A stretch of DNA of 64,000 bases, taken from Candidatus Jettenia sp. AMX2 (GTDB taxonomy: Bacteria > Planctomycetota > Brocadiia > Brocadiales > Brocadiaceae). The stretch's first letter is position 1. Every line of letters begins with the position of its first letter. Below, piece after piece: positions 16,113 through 23,470 of the stretch. A model generated the notes under the pieces. It saw nothing but the letters and a program-made list of their open reading frames with translations. It made no database searches and was not told the origin of the DNA. Position numbers and translations under genes: made by a program. The stretch covers positions 1,116,001-1,180,000 of the forward strand of contig CP129469.1 in assembly GCA_030583665.1 (NCBI GenBank). The letters are read 5' to 3'.

Positions 16113-16574
16113 ATGAATATTATAGACAAGGTAAAGCAATTAATATCGATAATGAATGAAAATGAATTATCTGAAATTGAAATTCAGGAAGATGTAACGA
16201 AAATCAGACTAAAGAAAAAGGGTGGGGGGACTGCTACTTCCCTTATACCTGTAACATCATCTGCACTCTATCAACAAAAACCGGAGCAAGAATTTCAGCC
16301 AGCTATGATTTCAAAAGAAACTGAAAATTTCATTGAAATAGTTTCTCCTATGGTAGGCACTTTTTATCGTTCAAGTTCTCCCGGAGCGGATCCTCTCGCC
16401 AATGTTGGTGATGTGGTAAATGACGAGACGGTTGTTTGCATAATTGAGGCAATGAAAATAATGAATGAGGTAAAAGCGGAGACTACAGGTGAAATAGTTG
16501 ATATTTATATAAATGATGGCGAAGCCGTAGAGTATGGTCAGCCTTTATTTCGCGTTAAACCTCAGCAAAAATGA
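16113..16574 (+). CDS. accB: Biotin carboxyl carrier protein of acetyl-CoA carboxylase
   Basis: A 153-residue carrier with an N-terminal helical region, a flexible linker and a C-terminal biotinyl domain. The biotinylated lysine is K115 in the canonical EAMKIMNE motif. It carries carboxybiotin between biotin carboxylase and carboxyltransferase in malonyl-CoA synthesis, the first step of fatty acid (and presumably ladderane lipid) synthesis. accC follows after 51 bp in the same direction, so the two form an operon. Confidence 0.96.
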   Translation: MNIIDKVKQLISIMNENELSEIEIQEDVTKIRLKKKGGGTATSLIPVTSSALYQQKPEQEFQPAMISKETENFIEIVSPMVGTFYRSSSPGADPLANVGDVVNDETVVCIIEAMKIMNEVKAETTGEIVDIYINDGEAVEYGQPLFRVKPQQK

Positions 16575-16625
16575 TAGGATGGTTTGAGTCAATAAAGGTT
16601 TGAATAACAAAGGGATAGTTATCTT

Positions 16626-17978
16626 ATGTTCTCCAGAATAATGATTGCAAATCGTGGTGAAATTGCTTTGCGAATTATCAGAGCGTGCCGCGAGATGGGT
16701 ATCGAGACTGTTGTAATTTGCTCTAAAGCGGATGAGAAAGCACTGTATTTAAAGCAGGCTGATATCACGGTATGTGTTGGCCCTTCCGAGCCGGAGTTAA
16801 GTTATCTCAATATTCCGAGCATTATTAGCGCTGCAGAGATAACTGATATTGAGGCTATACATCCGGGGTACGGTTTTTTGTCTGAGGTAGGCCATTTTGC
16901 TGAAGTATGCGAATCATCCAATATCGTGTTTATAGGCCCGAAGTCTGATGTCTTAAAACGACTTGGTAATAAAGCTGAGGCAAGAAAAATTGCCGTAGCC
17001 AATAAAATTCCCGTGGTTCCGGGAAGCGAATCAGTCATAAAAAGTCAGCAGCAAGCCCTGGATACTGCGCACAAGATTGGATACCCTGTGATTATCAAGG
17101 CTTCTTCCGGAGGCGGAGGAAGGGGAATGCGTGTTGCGCATAATGATATAAGTCTGGTTAATCTGTTAGGAATTGCACAACGCGAAGCTGGAGCAGCTTT
17201 CAAGGATTCTTCAATTTACATAGAGAAGTATATTGAAGACACCCGTCATGTAGAAGTTCAAATATTTGGTGATAATTATGGTAATATTATCCATCTCGGA
17301 GAGCGCGACTGCACGCTGCAACGCAGGCATCAGAAAATTATTGAAGAATCACCCTCTCCTGCAATTACCGATCGTTTGCGTGAGGAGATGTGTAAAGCAG
17401 CTATTAAACTAGCAAGGGCTGTGAATTATAAAAATGCAGGAACTGTTGAGTTTTTAGTAGATAATAAAGAAGGAAATTTCTATTTTATTGAAGTAAATAC
17501 CCGCCTGCAGGTAGAACATCCTGTTACAGAAATGGTTACGGGTATTGATCTTGTTAAACAACAAATAAGAGTTGCCTGCGGTGAACGATTTAATATAAAA
17601 CAAAGAAAGATCAAAAATCAGGGAGTTTCAATTGAATGCCGGGTGTATGCAGAAGATCCATATAATGGTTTTAGACCTCAGCCTGGCATAATTACAAATT
17701 ATATCCCTCCCGGTGGCCGCGGGGTGCGGGTTGATTCTCATATACACGCAGGATATGAAATACCATCTCACTATGATTCACTCATATCTAAGTTAATCGT
17801 ACATCAGAAAACAAGAGAAGAGGCAATCGCTTGTATGAAAAGGGCATTAAGTGAATACGTGATTGAGGGTATAAAAACAACCATTCCATTAAATCTGGAA
17901 CTGATTGCACATCCTCAATTTGCAACAGGAAATATTAATACCAATTTTGTTGAAAATCTTCTATCCTCAAAAAATTAA
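16626..17978 (+). CDS. accC: Biotin carboxylase, acetyl-CoA carboxylase subunit
   Basis: A 450-residue ATP-grasp enzyme that carboxylates the biotin on AccB. The N-terminal motif is FSRIMIANRGEIALRIIRA, the ATP-binding glycine-rich loop is KASSGGGGRGMR, and the metal/catalytic segment is EVNTRLQVEHPVTE. Length and order match the family, with no fusion to the carrier or transferase domains. The carboxyltransferase genes accA/accD are not in this window. Confidence 0.97.
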   Translation: MFSRIMIANRGEIALRIIRACREMGIETVVICSKADEKALYLKQADITVCVGPSEPELSYLNIPSIISAAEITDIEAIHPGYGFLSEVGHFAEVCESSNIVFIGPKSDVLKRLGNKAEARKIAVANKIPVVPGSESVIKSQQQALDTAHKIGYPVIIKASSGGGGRGMRVAHNDISLVNLLGIAQREAGAAFKDSSIYIEKYIEDTRHVEVQIFGDNYGNIIHLGERDCTLQRRHQKIIEESPSPAITDRLREEMCKAAIKLARAVNYKNAGTVEFLVDNKEGNFYFIEVNTRLQVEHPVTEMVTGIDLVKQQIRVACGERFNIKQRKIKNQGVSIECRVYAEDPYNGFRPQPGIITNYIPPGGRGVRVDSHIHAGYEIPSHYDSLISKLIVHQKTREEAIACMKRALSEYVIEGIKTTIPLNLELIAHPQFATGNINTNFVENLLSSKN

Positions 17979-18113
17979 TCGTAACACCTTGGTATTTTTG
18001 CAAATATACAGTTTCAACCGGTCCGGCATCTTGCCGGTAATCCATTCCTAAATATAGTTGTTCTGAAGATACCTTTCTTAAAACATATCTAAGATTTATA
18101 AAATAATTTTTTC

Positions 18114-18142
18114 TTGACACTATAAAAAAAGCATGCTAAGTT
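18114..18142 (+). promoter_or_regulatory. Possible promoters before the hydrazine synthase cluster
   Basis: A perfect TTGACA (18114-18119) has TAAGTT 17 bp downstream; a better -10, TATGAT at 18142, is too far (22 bp). A GG-N10-GC pattern with TTGC (18290-18303) resembles a weak sigma-54 site 70 bp before the first gene. The spacer 17979-18373 also holds a small hairpin at 18172-18191 (CTTCGG/CCGAAG) and no gene. Confidence 0.3.
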
Positions 18143-18373
18143 ATGATACTTAAAATTATACTACGTTACGTCTTCGGGGATTTCACCGAAGGCTTTATTG
18201 CTGTCCTTTTACAAAAATTTGCACCTTTTATTGGATGTATTGTGATTATTATTACAGGTTAGAATTCCTTGGGTTTATAGCTGTTCCTGGGTAAGGGAGT
18301 TGCGAAATTTGCTGTGATTATGATGCGTTACTTTGTATTATGTATTTTGTTTATTTTGGGAAAGGAGCGTTTA

Positions 18374-19087
18374 ATGTTGGGAAGTAAAATATCTGTAGCT
18401 TTGTTGGGTGGCGTTGTTGTTTCTGCTTGCTCATTAGCCTTTTTGCATTCAAGTTTGTTTGCACAGGCCATTTATGTTGGCAATAGCGGTTGTAAATGCC
18501 ATTTAAGTAAAGGTTGTTTTGAGGGTGATATCTATAAAGAAACATTACATTCAAACACTTGGGAAAAGAGGTTGCAGGGAACTCCTGATGAAGAAAATCC
18601 GGAATGTTTGAAATGCCACGCTACCGCTTATGGTGAAAAAATCGAAGAGGTTGGTAAGAAATTTTTGCCTAACGTGCAGTGCGAAGCCTGTCATGGACCG
18701 GGATCCGAGCAAAAAAAAGTGAAAGAGAATTATCAGGGGAAAGGTAAGGATGCTTTTAAAGAATTATTAAAAAGTGATCCTTTGATGGCCAGAAAGGTAC
18801 AATATGATGCTGGTTTGGTTGTTGCCGGCATTAACGGTCCTGCCACGGTAAAGGAGCAATGTCTGGTATGCCATTGGGAGAGCAACAACGATAAAAATAA
18901 GTGTCCAAAAACTGACAAAGTCTTTGATTTTAAAGAAGCTTTTAAGAAAGATGATCACCGCGATTTGGATGATGTTGATAAGGTGATAAAAAAGATGACT
19001 CCGGAAGAGAAAAAGAAATGGGCTGCGATATTACCAAAAGATCCTATCCTCGATTCGCCTTTGAAACCAAAGAAGAGGAAGGATTAA
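18374..19087 (+). CDS. Tetrahaem cytochrome c with a CKCH motif; hydrazine synthase electron-transfer module
   Basis: 237 residues from the ATG at 18374, which is preceded by AAAGGAG; earlier in-frame starts at 18314 lack a ribosome-binding site. A signal peptide (ISVALLGGVVVSACSLAFL) is followed by four haem sites: contracted CKCH, then CLKCH, CEACH and CLVCH. The arrangement matches what I recall of kuste2854, a Kuenenia protein from the hydrazine synthase cluster in which the CKCH motif was shown to bind haem, and which is proposed to deliver electrons for hydrazine synthesis. The C-terminal third is very Lys/Asp-rich and hydrophilic. Probably soluble in the anammoxosome. It heads the cluster and is followed by a second cytochrome and a cytochrome b. 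Confidence 0.93.
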   Translation: MLGSKISVALLGGVVVSACSLAFLHSSLFAQAIYVGNSGCKCHLSKGCFEGDIYKETLHSNTWEKRLQGTPDEENPECLKCHATAYGEKIEEVGKKFLPNVQCEACHGPGSEQKKVKENYQGKGKDAFKELLKSDPLMARKVQYDAGLVVAGINGPATVKEQCLVCHWESNNDKNKCPKTDKVFDFKEAFKKDDHRDLDDVDKVIKKMTPEEKKKWAAILPKDPILDSPLKPKKRKD

Positions 19088-19192
19088 CTTATACTATAAG
19101 ATATTGGCGAGGTACGTTTCATTTGAAAATGTCTCAAAAAAACCATTATTAAGCAGTTTAAACAGGTAATGACCTTGAGAGGAGTCCGCAAG

Positions 19193-20239
19193 ATGAGTTA
19201 TAAGCTGAAAAAAAGTCTGATTAAATGGGTTCTATCAGGCTTTAAAGGATTCAGATTGTCTATTTTTATGACAGTTACGACTGTTGCTGCCTTATCGCCT
19301 GCAATTATTTTTGCAGGCGATAATGGTCCATGTCTCGAATGTCATATGAGTCTTGAAAAGTTAGATGTAGCCGAAAAAACAAAAATCAATCCTGTTACCG
19401 GTGAAATAAAAGTCGTTTCGATGCTAATCGATGAAGTTGCCTTTAAGGCATCTGCTCATGGTGCAGATGATTTTTTTTGTACTGATTGCCATCAGGATTT
19501 AGATAGGGTTGATTTATCTGATGGGCATAAGCCAAATCTGAAACCAGTAGATTGTATTACTTTTTGTCATGATGATCCGGCCGATGATTTCCTCGATAGC
19601 ACCCATGTAAAGTTGATGAAAGAGAAGAATTTTGATGTGCCAACCTGTAAGGATTGCCATGCAGGTGTGAGTTACAAGCGGTCGGTGCTGGGAGAAAGAT
19701 CACCGAGAGATGTTCCAAAGTATAACGATCCAATACATAGAAAAGATACCATAGAAATGTGCGGGTCATGCCATCAGGACTATTATGACAGCTACAGAAA
19801 CAATGCTCATGGTCAGGTTACTGCTCTTGGTTATACCAGTACTGATTTGCCGGTGTGTTTTGATTGCCATGGCAAGCATTGGATCTTAAATTCATCTGAC
19901 CCGGAATCTAAAGTAGGGGAGGAAAGAATTATTGAAACGTGTGGCAAGTGCCATGCGGATGCACATGAGAGTTTCGTTAAGCATATCGAACATCCTCAGA
20001 TAAAAAATATTAACTATTACAAAAAGTTATTGCTTGCTGTCAGGAATGCCCGTACGGATCCGGAAAATTTCAAAACGGTGATAAAGAATCCACAGACAAT
20101 ATTATGTCTGGTATTTATGATGTATATAGGGATATTAGCGTTCACATTTTCTTCTTTTGGAATCCATTCTTTGCTGAGCTGGTTTGCTACAGTTAGAGAT
20201 GAACGCAGGAGAAAGGAGCATGATGAAGAGCACCACTAA
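19193..20239 (+). CDS. Membrane-anchored multihaem cytochrome c of the hzs cluster
   Basis: 348 residues from the ATG at 19193 (AGAGGAGT upstream). An N-terminal signal sequence is followed by seven haem-like sites: CLECH, CTDCH, the extended CITFCH (CX3CH), CKDCH, CGSCH, CFDCH and CGKCH. A single transmembrane helix (TILCLVFMMYIGILAFTF) and a charged cytoplasm-side tail end the protein. By position it corresponds to kuste2855. With the cytochrome b encoded by the overlapping next gene it would make a quinol-oxidising module passing electrons to the CKCH cytochrome. Distant extra His residues are available as sixth ligands. NapC/NrfH-type quinol dehydrogenases are a looser comparison. Confidence 0.9.
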   Translation: MSYKLKKSLIKWVLSGFKGFRLSIFMTVTTVAALSPAIIFAGDNGPCLECHMSLEKLDVAEKTKINPVTGEIKVVSMLIDEVAFKASAHGADDFFCTDCHQDLDRVDLSDGHKPNLKPVDCITFCHDDPADDFLDSTHVKLMKEKNFDVPTCKDCHAGVSYKRSVLGERSPRDVPKYNDPIHRKDTIEMCGSCHQDYYDSYRNNAHGQVTALGYTSTDLPVCFDCHGKHWILNSSDPESKVGEERIIETCGKCHADAHESFVKHIEHPQIKNINYYKKLLLAVRNARTDPENFKTVIKNPQTILCLVFMMYIGILAFTFSSFGIHSLLSWFATVRDERRRKEHDEEHH

Positions 20240-21068
20240 TTATTTAAGATTTAGCCTTTTTCACAGATTTAGTCATTTTCTGATAATTATCAGTTTTTTT
20301 GGTCTTGTTTTAACCGGAATACCACTGGCATTCAGGAGTTATGATTGGGCAAAGTGGCTTTACGATTTATTCGGCGGATATCCAACAGCCGGATATATTC
20401 ACCGCATTTGTGCATTGATTACGTTTTTTGCAGCATTTTTGCATTTTCTATTCCTGTTTTATAGTATTACGGTTAAGAAAAAGAAAGGGTATTTTTGGGG
20501 GCCAAACTCATTACTGATACAACCCCGGGATATTTTTGACATCATTGGTGATATAAAATGGTTTCTTGGGATTTCCAAGCGCCCGAATTTTGACAAATGG
20601 ATCTACTGGGAAAAATTTGAATATTTGTCATTAATGTGGGGGACACTGGTAATGGCTGTGACCGGTTTGATTCTCTGGTTCCCCGTCCAGTTCACGAAGG
20701 TTATACCGCCCTCTGTTGCTGCAATTATCGATTTGCCCGGCATTGCATTGATCGTCCATCGATATGAAGCTATTCTGGCTGCTGGTTTTATTTTCACGAT
20801 ACATTTTTTCCATACACATCTCCTCCCTGAAAAAATGCCGGCTGATGAGGCAATGTTTACGGGCAGAATAACAGAATCTGAGTTCAAACATGAACGTTTA
20901 GATGAATATAACAGGCTTCAGAAAGAGCAGAAACTGGAGAACTTACAAGTTCCTCCCCCTTCCATTTTTTTAAGTTTTCTTACGAGACTCGTTGCTATTC
21001 CGATGTTAATTACCGGACTTGTTATAACGGTCTTTATGCTTTCAGCACTCCTTGTTTGGGCACTTTGA
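20223..21068 (+). CDS. Dihaem cytochrome b membrane subunit of the hzs cluster
   Basis: About 281 residues. The ATGATG start pair at 20220/20223 follows GAAAGGAG and overlaps the end of the preceding cytochrome gene by 17-20 bp, indicating translational coupling. Five hydrophobic helices carry conserved-looking His residues for two b haems: LFHRFSHFL, YIHRICA and FLHFLFL in the first half, IVHRYEA and IHFFHTH in the second, as in cytochrome b561 or formate-dehydrogenase gamma type subunits. It corresponds by position to kuste2856. The likely role is membrane quinol oxidation feeding the two c-type cytochromes; the reaction has not been shown from sequence. Confidence 0.88.
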   Translation: MKSTTNYLRFSLFHRFSHFLIIISFFGLVLTGIPLAFRSYDWAKWLYDLFGGYPTAGYIHRICALITFFAAFLHFLFLFYSITVKKKKGYFWGPNSLLIQPRDIFDIIGDIKWFLGISKRPNFDKWIYWEKFEYLSLMWGTLVMAVTGLILWFPVQFTKVIPPSVAAIIDLPGIALIVHRYEAILAAGFIFTIHFFHTHLLPEKMPADEAMFTGRITESEFKHERLDEYNRLQKEQKLENLQVPPPSIFLSFLTRLVAIPMLITGLVITVFMLSALLVWAL

Positions 21069-21083
21069 TGAATAAAATCGCTT

Positions 21084-21105
21084 GAGGTAATAATATTATT
21101 ATCTC
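21084..21105. promoter_or_regulatory. 22-bp near-perfect palindrome before the sigma-54 activator gene
   Basis: GAGGTAATAATATTATTATCTC has one mismatched pair. It lies 70-90 bp before the activator start and 15 bp after the cytochrome b stop. It could be an operator or a weak 3' hairpin; no U-tract follows. Confidence 0.35.
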
Positions 21106-21175
21106 ACTTGCAAGCTATAAAGCTGTAAGTTAAAAATTCTTTTAAAGTACAAAATGTGCTTTTTACAGGTGTAAA

Positions 21176-22567
21176 ATGACTTACAGGGTTTTAATTACTG
21201 ATGACGAAGAACGCATGAGAAGAGTGCTTGCGATGGTTTTTGATGGGATGAAAGAGGTAAAAGTTGTTACTTCAAGCGATTGTGCTTCAACCCTAGATTA
21301 TCTTGATAAGGAACGGATACATCTGATAATTACAGATTTAAAAGTTCCTGAAATGGGAAGACTTGAGTTTTTACGGGCAATTAAAAATAAGGTGCCTGAC
21401 ATTCCAATCATTGTTCTTTCTGCTTACAGTTCTGTAATGTCCGTAATCGATGTTATGAAAGAAGGTGTTTTTGATTATCTTACTACACCTTTTGAAAATG
21501 AGATACTTCGATTAGCAGTGAAAAGAGCTTTAAAAGTAAGTAGCTTGGCGATTGAGAATAAAAATTTACGCCAGGCGTTGGGTGCAAAATACAACTTCTC
21601 GTCAATCATCGGCAATTCTCCACAAGTAGTTGAGGCACTTAGGCTCGTGGGCGAAGTTTCTGAAACTGACTCCACTGTTTTGATTACTGGTGAGAGTGGT
21701 ACAGGAAAAGAATTAATAGCACGTGCGATTCACTATAACAGCAAAAGGGTTGGAGGGCCTTTAATAGCCATAAATTGCGCTGCAATACCAGAAAACTTAT
21801 TGGAAAGTGAATTGTTTGGTTATGAAAAAGGTGCATTTACGAGTGCTGAAAAAACGAAAAAAGGACGTTTTGAATTAGCTGCCGGCGGAACATTTTTTCT
21901 TGACGAAATATCGGAAATGAGTGCGGCTATCCAGGCTAAAGTCCTGCGTCTTATCGAGTCAAAGGAGTTAGAACGGCTCGGAGGAACAGAAACAATTAAA
22001 ATTGATGTCCGGATTATTTGCGCTACGAACAGAAAACTCGAAGACATGGTAAAACTTGGAAAATTCAGGGAAGACCTTTATTACCGTATAAGTGTGTTCC
22101 CTATTAATCTTCCGCCATTAAGAGAGAGAACAGAAGATATTATTCCATTGAGTAAGGCTTTTTTAAAGCGCTTTTCAGTAAAAATGGGAAAACCGCCTAT
22201 TTCCTTAAGTAACGAGGTAGAGAGGCTACTTATTCAGCACAAGTGGGAAGGGAATATAAGGGAATTGCAAAATGTTATAGAGCGTGCTGTGATTCTTTGC
22301 AAAGGCGCAAGCATTACTCCAGAGCATTTACCTGCTTCACTCGTCAAAGGATCGTATCCTGCTACGAAAGACAGTGACAGTTCACGCCCCATTGGAGACA
22401 CCGTTCAATTTGAAATACCACCACAAGGATTATCTTTAGATGCGCTGGAGAAACAGTTAGTTACTCAAGCGCTTGAAAAAAGTAAGAATAACAAGACAAA
22501 AGCCGCTAAATTATTAGGTTTAACCAGAGGAACGTTCCGATATAGATTGCAAAAGTACGGATTATAG
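21176..22567 (+). CDS. Sigma-54-dependent response regulator (NtrC family)
   Basis: A 463-residue activator. The receiver domain (1-120) has the acidic pair D9/D10, the phospho-acceptor D54 in IITDLKVPE and S82, but the normally invariant lysine before PF is T104 (YLTTPF). The AAA+ domain (about 145-375) shows Walker A GESGTGKE and FFLDEIS; its sigma-54-contact loop reads GAFTSA rather than GAFTGA. A Fis-type HTH (NKTKAAKLLGLTRGTFRYRL) closes the protein. No cognate kinase is adjacent. It lies between the electron-transfer genes and the hzs structural genes (kuste2857 position). The 313-bp spacer after it carries inverted repeats and a sigma-54-like promoter, so hzs is the probable target. 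Confidence 0.93.
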   Translation: MTYRVLITDDEERMRRVLAMVFDGMKEVKVVTSSDCASTLDYLDKERIHLIITDLKVPEMGRLEFLRAIKNKVPDIPIIVLSAYSSVMSVIDVMKEGVFDYLTTPFENEILRLAVKRALKVSSLAIENKNLRQALGAKYNFSSIIGNSPQVVEALRLVGEVSETDSTVLITGESGTGKELIARAIHYNSKRVGGPLIAINCAAIPENLLESELFGYEKGAFTSAEKTKKGRFELAAGGTFFLDEISEMSAAIQAKVLRLIESKELERLGGTETIKIDVRIICATNRKLEDMVKLGKFREDLYYRISVFPINLPPLRERTEDIIPLSKAFLKRFSVKMGKPPISLSNEVERLLIQHKWEGNIRELQNVIERAVILCKGASITPEHLPASLVKGSYPATKDSDSSRPIGDTVQFEIPPQGLSLDALEKQLVTQALEKSKNNKTKAAKLLGLTRGTFRYRLQKYGL

Positions 22568-22575
22568 GAAATGTA

Positions 22576-22689
22576 TGGTTAAAACCAGCCATTGTGGCAT
22601 AGTTTTCCTTCTCTATGAAATTTTATTAAATTGGTTACCGTTGGTTAATTTTAAGAAGTTGATGTAAGAAGTTGGTTGTATACAACCAA
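22576..22689. promoter_or_regulatory. Candidate activator binding sites (UAS) upstream of hzs
   Basis: A perfect 18-bp palindrome TTGGTTGTATACAACCAA lies at 22672-22689. Further copies of the same half-site occur upstream: TTGGTT at 22631-22636 and 22641-22646 (direct repeat, 10-bp pitch) and the inverted pair TGGTT-AA-AACCA at 22576-22587. The main palindrome is about 100 bp upstream of the sigma-54-like -24 element, the usual distance for an enhancer. Confidence 0.55.
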
Positions 22690-22784
22690 AATGTAAACAT
22701 GACTATACGATCAATGATATAGATTAAAAATTGTAATACCCGTAAGAAAAACAACTTATGTAATTCTCCTGTGTAATTTCAATT

Positions 22785-22800
22785 TGGTATAGATTATGCT
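22785..22800 (+). promoter_or_regulatory. Sigma-54-type (-24/-12) promoter for the hzs genes
   Basis: TGGTATAGATTATGCT matches TGGCAYRNNNNYTGCW at nine of twelve defined positions, with the essential GG (22786-22787) and GC (22798-22799) exactly 10 bp apart. The predicted start is near 22811, giving a leader of about 70 nt before the ATG at 22881. Confidence 0.5.
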
Positions 22801-22880
22801 GTACTCTAACTGATGTGAATTTTGAATTTTTGTGACATTATTTTAAGGTTAGTAACATTGGAATGGGAGGAGGTGAAAAG

Positions 22881-23423
22881 ATGAGAAAGGGTATTTTTGT
22901 TGCAGCTGGTATTTTAGGAGCTTTTGTTTTTGCGACACAGTCAGTTTTTGCCGCATGGGACAAACCTTGTGATAAGAGGCAAATTCTGGAAGCACACTGG
23001 TGTGATACCTGTAATGAAGTACGGGAATTCAATGAATGTTCAGAAATTGGTTACCTGTGGGATTTTGCTGCTCATCGTACTGCAGGCGATAAGACACATA
23101 CTGAATTGCCAAATACATGGGCATGTCAAAAAATTGCATATAGTTGTATCAACACTAATTGTCCACAGTATGGCGTATGCATGCCTGCCCCTGGTGCTTG
23201 CTATGAATGCGGTGATGATATTACCAGCAAAAAGGTTTGGTCCAGGGTTTTGTTTAAATGTCAGAAATGCGGTCACGAAAGTCCAGAGCCTGGGGTTGGA
23301 TTTACCTTAATAAAGGGAAGATATGCTCCGCAGATTGAGACTGCAGGGGAATGTGAGAAATGCCGTGTGCCGATTGAGACCGTTTGTGTTAAATCTGGCA
23401 CATGCCCGCATGTTTCACGGTAG
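22881..23423 (+). CDS. Exported cysteine-rich protein of the hzs operon, function unknown
   Basis: 180 residues from the ATG at 22881; a strong GGAGGAGGTG ribosome site lies 6 bp upstream, so an earlier in-frame ATG at 22863 is unlikely. A clear signal peptide (GIFVAAGILGAFVFATQSVFA) leads into a mature part with about 16 cysteines, including CxxC pairs CDTC, CYEC, CQKC and CEKC and a CINTNC pair, but no CxxCH, so it is not a c-type cytochrome. Paired CxxC knuckles suggest zinc or rubredoxin-like iron binding. It is the first gene after the sigma-54-type promoter and 47 bp before the beta subunit gene (kuste2858 position). It may assist assembly or electron transfer of hydrazine synthase; that is inference. 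Confidence 0.85.
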   Translation: MRKGIFVAAGILGAFVFATQSVFAAWDKPCDKRQILEAHWCDTCNEVREFNECSEIGYLWDFAAHRTAGDKTHTELPNTWACQKIAYSCINTNCPQYGVCMPAPGACYECGDDITSKKVWSRVLFKCQKCGHESPEPGVGFTLIKGRYAPQIETAGECEKCRVPIETVCVKSGTCPHVSR

Positions 23424-23470
23424 ATGTATTTTATATTTAGGTAGTTTTGTGATTAATTAGGAGGATGCGG

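Noticed and set aside
18374-19087. Whether CKCH marks a frameshift or damaged haem site.
   Set aside because: The frame is open throughout, and a functional CKCH motif is known from the equivalent Kuenenia protein.
22598-22614. TGGCATAGTTTTCCTTC as a sigma-54 promoter.
   Set aside because: It has the TGGCA -24 half but no GC at the required 10-bp distance; the site at 22785-22800 has both.
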